Shown piece after piece: positions 7,116-12,015 of a stretch of DNA of 12,015 nt. The translations under genes and the position numbers were made by a program. Each line of letters begins with the position of its first letter. The first letter of the stretch is position 1. Below the pieces are notes generated by a model, which had not been told where the DNA came from, did not search any database, and saw only the letters and a program-made list of their open reading frames with translations. The DNA comes from an uncultured Chitinophagaceae bacterium (lineage in GTDB: Bacteria > Bacteroidota > Bacteroidia > Chitinophagales > Chitinophagaceae): assembly GCA_903832075.1 (NCBI GenBank), contig CAILAF010000311.1, positions 1-12,015 of the forward strand. Direction: 5' to 3'.

Positions 7116-7133
7116 TCATGAAGTAAGAATAAT

Positions 7134-7169
7134 AAAAAAAGCAGAAACAATTTTGTTCCTGCTTTTTTA
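7134..7169. terminator. Bidirectional intrinsic terminator
   Basis: A run of seven A, then the stem GCAGAAACAA (7141-7150) pairing with TTGTTCCTGC (7153-7162) with one mismatch, then six T. Including A/T pairs the stem is about 16 bp. Read on either strand it gives a hairpin followed by a T run, and it sits between the convergent mmuM and TonB-receptor genes, so it can end both. Confidence 0.82.
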
Positions 7170-7186
7170 TAAAATAAAATTCTTTT

Positions 7187-10084
7187 TTACAGATGAATTA
7201 ATATTCTACTGAAAACTCTCAATCCATTATAACCCATTTGAACAGCATCGAATGGGCCGCCTGATTCACTATCTCCCCATGAATTCATTTTAGCACCGGC
7301 AGTTGCAGCTAAATCAGGATGAACATTAAAAATATTATCTACACCAATTACCCATGATACTGATTTATTTAATTGATAAGATGTATACAAATCGGTAGTG
7401 AGTTTACCATGATAAACAAAATTTTCACGAACAACTGTTACACCATCATCAGCAGTCACATAAGGATCATAACCCAATCCTTGATCAGATATGCCTGCAC
7501 CACCTGGTCCCATTGCAGCAGCTCCGGGTAAACTGGAATAACCATAACCTTGTGTTGTTAATTGACCAAAATAAGTTAAGTGCGTTCCTATTGTCCATTT
7601 ATTATAACCATATTCCATTGTTAAAGAAAATTTTGATTTTGGTGCTGATGCTTTTAAGAAAGCTTGTTCTCTTGTACTGAAGAAAGTTTGTTGATCAAAA
7701 TAATTATCATTTAATGGAGCAGGAATATTTATTTGATCAATATTTATATTTTGAAAATTCCCTGCCAACATAATTTTGAAAGATTGCTTTCTCCATTTCT
7801 TTGTATAATCCATTACAATATCTAATCCGGTATTTGTTGTATTAACTGCATTAGCAAAAAATTGTACTGAATTAAGTGGGGGAGATACAACAGGCATATA
7901 AGAAGCAAGTTGAGGAAGTGTTGCACCAAATTGTCCGGAGAAAATAACGCGATTTTTTATTTGAATCCAATATCCATCAACTGTAACTGTAAAATTTTTA
8001 ATTGGTTTATATGTAAATCCTAAACTTCCGTTTACAGATGTTTCTTGTGTTAATTTAGGAATACCTGCTGCTCTTGCAACTGCACTGGTATTGGGTGCTA
8101 ACCAAATGTATTGCAAACTTCCTGCAACGATATTGGTATTAATGTTACTAAAATTAATTTGTTGTAAGGATGGTGCTCTAAATCCCGTACTAACAGAACC
8201 TCTGAAATTAAAATTGTCGCTTACTTTATAACGACTTGCTAATTTAAAAGTATTTACAAAACCAAAATCAGAATAATTTTCAAAACGAATGGCTGCATCT
8301 AATAACCATTCTTTACTTAAATCAAATGCTGCATCAGCATACGCACCAATATTTGTTCGCGATGCATTTACTTGATCGCTTGGTCTGAATCCGGGAAATC
8401 CTTGTGATCCTGATGCGATATCTCTTGAAGCACCTACATTAGGAAAATATCTCTGACTAACATTATAACCCCATGAATCATTTTCGCCAGCATAAATTTT
8501 GTATTGTTCATAACGGAACTCTGCACCAAATGAAAGTGTTAATCCGTTGGCAACAGAATTAAAATGTTTGTTCACATCATAGTTGGCGGTGTTTTGTAAA
8601 AAACTAAAACCACCATCATCAAAACGTGTTTTTGCTGATGGATTAGTTAATGTTGCATTAAAAGTTCCATTGCCGTAATAATGAAAATCATTACTACCAA
8701 TAACGTTACTTAAATCCCAATCCCATCCGTTTGCATAAGATCCTTTAAAACCTAAAGCAAAAGAAATATCTTTTATATAAACATCTTCTTGCGGATTATA
8801 AAAAACGTTAGCCGGATTAATTGTAGAACCGCTTGGATCAAATTGTTTCATAATTCCCGGAACAAAAATTAAATTGCCACTTGCATCAGTTGGAAATTTT
8901 TCGGGATGATCAACAAAATTTCTTGACCATGCATATACATTTGAATGTTTGTAATTGTATCCGCCAAAAGAATAAAATATTGTTTTAGTTCCGGCAATTG
9001 GAATCTCTGCATTAAACAATGCACCACCTGAAGTAACAGATCCATCACCAAATGCTCTTCTATATTCTGCAATGTATGGAGCAACTGTTGGAGAATTAGG
9101 ATTCGTTGCCCAGTTGGTATCGGGCAATGCTCTGAATGTTTTACCCTGATTTAAAAAGTTGGCACCAAAATTAATGAAGCCACCTTTGCTTCCAATTGGT
9201 AATCCATAATTAACCCCCAGATTAAAAGTTTGTCCATCTAATTGTGTGCCGGTATAATATTGTGAAGGATCAACATTGTTTAATGTATTATACTTATGAT
9301 CATAGTAACCACTGTAACCTGCATTAACAGTAAATTTCTTTACATCTTTTTTTAAAATGATATTGATAACACCTGCAATAGCATCAGAACCATATTGTGC
9401 AGAAGCCCCATCGCGTAAAATTTCTACACGATCAATAGCAGCTTCCGGTATTGCATTTAAATCTGTTCCTGAATTACCGCGACCTCTTGTTCCAAACTCA
9501 TTCACAAATGCGGCTAAGTGTCTGCGTTTGCCATTGATTAATACCAATGTTTGATCAAATCCCAATCCACGTAAACTTGCAAAGTCAATAGCATCAGAAC
9601 CATCAGCACCACTTTGTTTATTGTAATTGAATGATGGAACGGCCATGTTTAACATTGATTCCAAATCAGGCTTTGCAGTTGTTTCTCCTACAGAATTAAT
9701 ATTGATCACATCCACAGGAACAGGAGATTCAGTTTTGGTTCGCCCATTTCTGCGAGTTCCAACCATAATTACTTCTTGTAAATCTGCAGTAGTTTGTTCC
9801 AATGAAACTGAAACAGTATTTCCTTTTACTGTTAGGGTTGTTGTTTTCATTCCAACAGAACTTATTTCTAATACATCTTTTAAAGATGCATTGATTTTAA
9901 AACTTCCATCTTTTAAAGAAGTAGTAACATGTTTAGAAGTTTTGTTGCTGATGGTTGCACCATCAACAGGAATGCCTTTTGCATCAGTAACTTTACCGGT
10001 AATGATTTGTTGTGCGAAAATTTGTTGCGATATGATTAACATAAAAATGGTTAACCATAGTTTTGGTTTTCGTTCGATTGACAT
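7187..10084 (-). CDS. TonB-dependent outer-membrane receptor with carboxypeptidase-regulatory-like N-domain
   Basis: A 965-residue receptor. Residues 1-24 are a signal peptide (LTIFMLIISQQIFA). Residues about 27-97 are the CarboxypepD-regulatory-like beta domain ('ITGKVTDAKGIPVDGATISNK'). 'EVIMVGTRR' (104-112) fits the TonB-box region. The plug spans about 118-246, with 'LRGLGFDQTLVLINGKRRH' and 'IDRVEILRDGASAQYGSDAIAGVINI'. The rest is a 22-strand barrel, including 'FRGSVSTGFRAPSLQQINF' typical of TonB-receptor barrels and 'GVDNIFN' near the end. It imports a ligand across the outer membrane using TonB energy; the ligand cannot be inferred. No SusD gene follows, so it is not a SusCD pair. 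The last residue is Leu rather than the usual aromatic. A -7-like box (TTACTTTG, complement of 10101-10108) lies 16 bases before the ATG but lacks a good -33 element. Confidence 0.94.
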   Translation of the reverse strand: MSIERKPKLWLTIFMLIISQQIFAQQIITGKVTDAKGIPVDGATISNKTSKHVTTSLKDGSFKINASLKDVLEISSVGMKTTTLTVKGNTVSVSLEQTTADLQEVIMVGTRRNGRTKTESPVPVDVININSVGETTAKPDLESMLNMAVPSFNYNKQSGADGSDAIDFASLRGLGFDQTLVLINGKRRHLAAFVNEFGTRGRGNSGTDLNAIPEAAIDRVEILRDGASAQYGSDAIAGVINIILKKDVKKFTVNAGYSGYYDHKYNTLNNVDPSQYYTGTQLDGQTFNLGVNYGLPIGSKGGFINFGANFLNQGKTFRALPDTNWATNPNSPTVAPYIAEYRRAFGDGSVTSGGALFNAEIPIAGTKTIFYSFGGYNYKHSNVYAWSRNFVDHPEKFPTDASGNLIFVPGIMKQFDPSGSTINPANVFYNPQEDVYIKDISFALGFKGSYANGWDWDLSNVIGSNDFHYYGNGTFNATLTNPSAKTRFDDGGFSFLQNTANYDVNKHFNSVANGLTLSFGAEFRYEQYKIYAGENDSWGYNVSQRYFPNVGASRDIASGSQGFPGFRPSDQVNASRTNIGAYADAAFDLSKEWLLDAAIRFENYSDFGFVNTFKLASRYKVSDNFNFRGSVSTGFRAPSLQQINFSNINTNIVAGSLQYIWLAPNTSAVARAAGIPKLTQETSVNGSLGFTYKPIKNFTVTVDGYWIQIKNRVIFSGQFGATLPQLASYMPVVSPPLNSVQFFANAVNTTNTGLDIVMDYTKKWRKQSFKIMLAGNFQNINIDQINIPAPLNDNYFDQQTFFSTREQAFLKASAPKSKFSLTMEYGYNKWTIGTHLTYFGQLTTQGYGYSSLPGAAAMGPGGAGISDQGLGYDPYVTADDGVTVVRENFVYHGKLTTDLYTSYQLNKSVSWVIGVDNIFNVHPDLAATAGAKMNSWGDSESGGPFDAVQMGYNGLRVFSRILIHL

Positions 10085-10208
10085 GCTGCTTAGTTTTTTT
10101 CAAAGTAAATAAAAAAGAAAGTTATAATTTTTAAGAGTCATGAACAATAAAAAATGCTGCATTTGTATACAATTACTTTATTTTTAATGTCATTATTCAA
10201 GAATATAT

Positions 10209-11666
10209 ATGGAAGAAGCGATTAAAAACATACATGCTTTATTTTTTTCATTCAAAAAATGCAAAGCACAAAGAGTAGAAAAATTACCTCAAAGCGGTAG
10301 CGACAGAATTTATTTCCGTATCTATTCTCAGCAGGAAACTTTTATTGCAACGTATAATTTAAATGTAAAAGAGAATAAAACGTTTATTCATTTCAGTAAA
10401 CATTTTAAAAATAAACAATTACCTGTTCCGGAAATTTATTGTGTAAATGATGATTATACAATTTATATTCAGGAAGATCTGGGAACAGAAAGTTTATTGA
10501 ACATATTAGAAGCAAAAGGATATACCAATGAAGTATATGTTTTGTTTGAAAAAAGTTTGAAAGCATTGGCTGCCATTCAAATTAAAGGTGATGAAGGATT
10601 GAATTATGATTGGTGTTTAACAGCAAAAGAATTTGGTAAGCAAGCCATCTTAAGTGATCTCTTATATTTTAAATATTATTTTTTAGATACACTTCAATTG
10701 CCTTATGATAAACAAGCTATGTTGGATGATTTTGAAGCATTGAGTACTTATCTCACTTTTACTGAACATAAACATTTTATGTTTCGCGACTTTCAAAGCA
10801 GAAATATTATCATCAATAATAATGAAGTTCATTTTATAGATTATCAAGGTGGAATGAAAGGTGCATTGCAATATGATGTAGCAAGTTTATTATGGCAGGC
10901 AAAAGCAGACTTAAGTGAAGAATGGAAAAATAATTTGCTGAAATATTATATGGATGAAGTAGATAAACTTTTTAATAAAAAATTAGATCGAACAACTTTT
11001 GTTAGTCAGTATAATGGTTATGTGTTAATTCGTTTATTGCAAGTATTGGGTGCTTATGGTTTCAGAGGTTTGTTTGAACGCAAAGCACATTTTTTATCCA
11101 GTATTCCATTGGCATTGCGTAATCTAAAATTTTTTATTGAACACAAACGTGTAGGTATCATCACACCCGAGTTTGACAGAATGTTGAAGTTAATGGTGAA
11201 AGATGAAATGATTGAAAGATTCACACCGCCGCAAGCAAATGATGCAACACCATTAGTGATTGAAATAAATAGTTTCAGTTATAAAAAAAGCATTCCAAAT
11301 GATGAAACAGCTAATGGTGGCGGATTTGTTTTTGATATGCGTGGTATTTTAAATCCCGGAAGATTTGATGAATATAAATCACTCACCGGGAAAGATAAAC
11401 AGGTGCAAGATTTTTTAGAACAACGTACACACATGAACAAATTTTTAAACAGTGTTTGGGATTTGATTGATATAACTGTAGAGGATTATTTAAAAAGAGA
11501 GTTCAAACATTTACAAATTAATTTTGGTTGCACTGGTGGTCAGCATAGAAGTGTATATGCAGCCGAACAAACAGCCAGACATTTAAGAAATAAGTATAAA
11601 ATAAAAGTTGTGTTGCATCATTTAAATGAAGAGAATTGGAACCCCCAACCCCTAAAGGGGAGTTGA
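10209..11666 (+). CDS. AmgK-like sugar kinase fused to RapZ C-terminal domain
   Basis: A 485-residue two-domain protein. Residues about 20-335 are an APH-type kinase resembling AmgK, the N-acetylmuramate/N-acetylglucosamine kinase: 'LPQSGSDRIYFRI' (26-38) is the nucleotide loop, 'IYIQEDLG' (85-92) the hinge, 'FRDFQSRNI' (192-200) the catalytic loop with D194 and N199, and 'FIDYQG' (209-214) the metal-binding D211. Residues about 348-475 match the RapZ C-terminal domain: 'IEINSFSYKKSIP', 'FVFDMRGILNPG', 'LTGKDKQVQDFL' and the signature 'GCTGGQHRS' (440-448). In E. coli RapZ this half senses glucosamine-6-phosphate and binds small RNAs. The protein probably links amino-sugar or peptidoglycan precursor metabolism to sensing (inference). 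The final residues NPQPLKGS come from a GC-rich hairpin element and are likely an extension beyond the natural end. Confidence 0.88.
   Translation: MEEAIKNIHALFFSFKKCKAQRVEKLPQSGSDRIYFRIYSQQETFIATYNLNVKENKTFIHFSKHFKNKQLPVPEIYCVNDDYTIYIQEDLGTESLLNILEAKGYTNEVYVLFEKSLKALAAIQIKGDEGLNYDWCLTAKEFGKQAILSDLLYFKYYFLDTLQLPYDKQAMLDDFEALSTYLTFTEHKHFMFRDFQSRNIIINNNEVHFIDYQGGMKGALQYDVASLLWQAKADLSEEWKNNLLKYYMDEVDKLFNKKLDRTTFVSQYNGYVLIRLLQVLGAYGFRGLFERKAHFLSSIPLALRNLKFFIEHKRVGIITPEFDRMLKLMVKDEMIERFTPPQANDATPLVIEINSFSYKKSIPNDETANGGGFVFDMRGILNPGRFDEYKSLTGKDKQVQDFLEQRTHMNKFLNSVWDLIDITVEDYLKREFKHLQINFGCTGGQHRSVYAAEQTARHLRNKYKIKVVLHHLNEENWNPQPLKGS
11642..11665. repeat. GC-rich hairpin element at the 3' end of the kinase/RapZ gene
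   Basis: CCCCC, AA, then CCCC-TAAA-GGGG (11649-11660), flanked by CAA and TTG that extend the pairing around a two-base AG bulge. In this AT-rich DNA the C/G runs are conspicuous. From general knowledge, elements containing CCCCTAAAGGGG recur between genes in many Bacteroidota genomes. Only one copy lies in the window. It overlaps the last codons and the stop of the upstream gene and could also act as an RNA hairpin. Confidence 0.5.
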
Positions 11667-11784
11667 AAATGTTCTATATTAAAATGTTTAATGCATGATG
11701 AGCCTACTGGATAATAACAAACAAAAAACCTTATTTAAAAAGTGATAAGGAAATGAGTAACGATAATAACTCTGGGGGTATCAT

Positions 11785-12015
11785 ATGAATAATAGAATGC
11801 ACAAAGGAGCATTGAATGTTTTATATCAAAGAACAAGAGGTTTAAGAAATAATCCAACTGTTGCAGAAGATATTTTATGGGGTTATTTAAAAACAAAACC
11901 AGATGGGTTCAAGTTCAGAAGACAACATCCATATGCGATTTATATTCTTGATTTTTATTGTCATTCACTTAAATTAGTTATTGAAGTTGATGGAAATATT
12001 CATGATAATCTTGAA
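11785..12015 (+). CDS. DUF559 (Vsr-like endonuclease fold) protein, 3' end outside the window
   Basis: The first 77 codons of a frame that stays open to the right edge. The translation shows DUF559 features in order: 'LRNNPTVAEDILWGYL' (20-35), 'FKFRRQHPYAIYILDFYC' (42-59) and 'LKLVIEVDGNIHD' (62-74). The Asp in LDFYC and the Glu/Asp in EVDG are the expected PD-(D/E)xK nuclease-fold residues. Family members are about 115-125 residues long and related to very-short-patch repair nucleases; their targets are mostly unknown. The ATG at 11785 is chosen because an in-frame stop lies at 11767-11769; a second ATG at 11797 is possible. The 118-base gap before it (11667-11784) shows no gene. DUF559 genes are often accessory and scattered in Bacteroidota, and this one follows a GC-rich repeat element. 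Confidence 0.85.
   Translation, partial: MNNRMHKGALNVLYQRTRGLRNNPTVAEDILWGYLKTKPDGFKFRRQHPYAIYILDFYCHSLKLVIEVDGNIHDNLE

Noticed and set aside
9627..10112. A 161-codon open frame on the plus strand opposite the TonB receptor N-terminus
   Set aside because: It is antisense to the signal peptide, regulatory-like domain and plug of a clearly real receptor and resembles no known protein.
10163..10172. TTGTATACAA palindrome upstream of the kinase/RapZ gene as an operator
   Set aside because: A single ten-base palindrome in AT-rich intergenic DNA with no second copy or conserved context.
11729..11750. CCTTAT ... ATAAGG inverted repeat as a terminator after the kinase/RapZ gene
   Set aside because: The stem is only six pairs with a ten-base loop and no T run follows; it is within chance for AT-rich DNA.

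Overview
The window looks like chromosomal DNA from a low-GC member of the Bacteroidota, probably Chitinophagaceae-like. The reasons are the Bacteroidota-type promoter (TTTG, about 19 bases, TAnnTTTG), the lack of Shine-Dalgarno sequences before most starts, a DUF4251 lipid/periplasm-type protein, a TonB-dependent receptor with an N-terminal carboxypeptidase-regulatory-like domain, and an APH-kinase/RapZ-C fusion. The taxon is an inference from these traits, not a database result.

Region 1 (1-3649) is a DNA-damage-tolerance neighbourhood. It holds the end of a DUF72 gene (+), a DUF4251 exported protein (-), a umuD-umuC pair encoding a DNA polymerase V-like enzyme (-), and a divergent LigT-type 2H phosphoesterase (+). 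Three observations stand out. The UmuD homologue has Ala and Arg where the self-cleavage Ser/Lys dyad should be. The umuD/ligT intergenic region carries two identical 15-bp direct repeats placed on both sides of a palindromic -7-like box that could serve both directions. DUF72, UmuC and LigT all carry a QxxLF peptide resembling the beta-clamp-binding motif, at the extreme C-terminus in the first and last. Together these suggest one co-regulated, clamp-associated repair module.

Region 2 (3650-7169) has an APC-family amino-acid permease (+) with a clear promoter, a SAM hydrolase/adenosyltransferase (DUF62 family) with a signal peptide (-), and a homocysteine S-methyltransferase (+). All three plausibly touch methionine or SAM metabolism, although they are not one operon. 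A strong bidirectional terminator separates the methyltransferase from the next gene.

Region 3 (7187-10084) is one large TonB-dependent outer-membrane receptor (-) with no SusD partner in the window.

Region 4 (10209-12015) has a fusion of an aminoglycoside-phosphotransferase-like sugar kinase (AmgK-like) to the RapZ C-terminal domain (+). Its last codons run into a GC-rich hairpin element. After 118 bases comes the beginning of a DUF559 (Vsr-like) endonuclease-fold gene that leaves the window.

The only gene-free stretches are under 130 bases. No tRNA, rRNA, CRISPR array or insertion sequence was seen.
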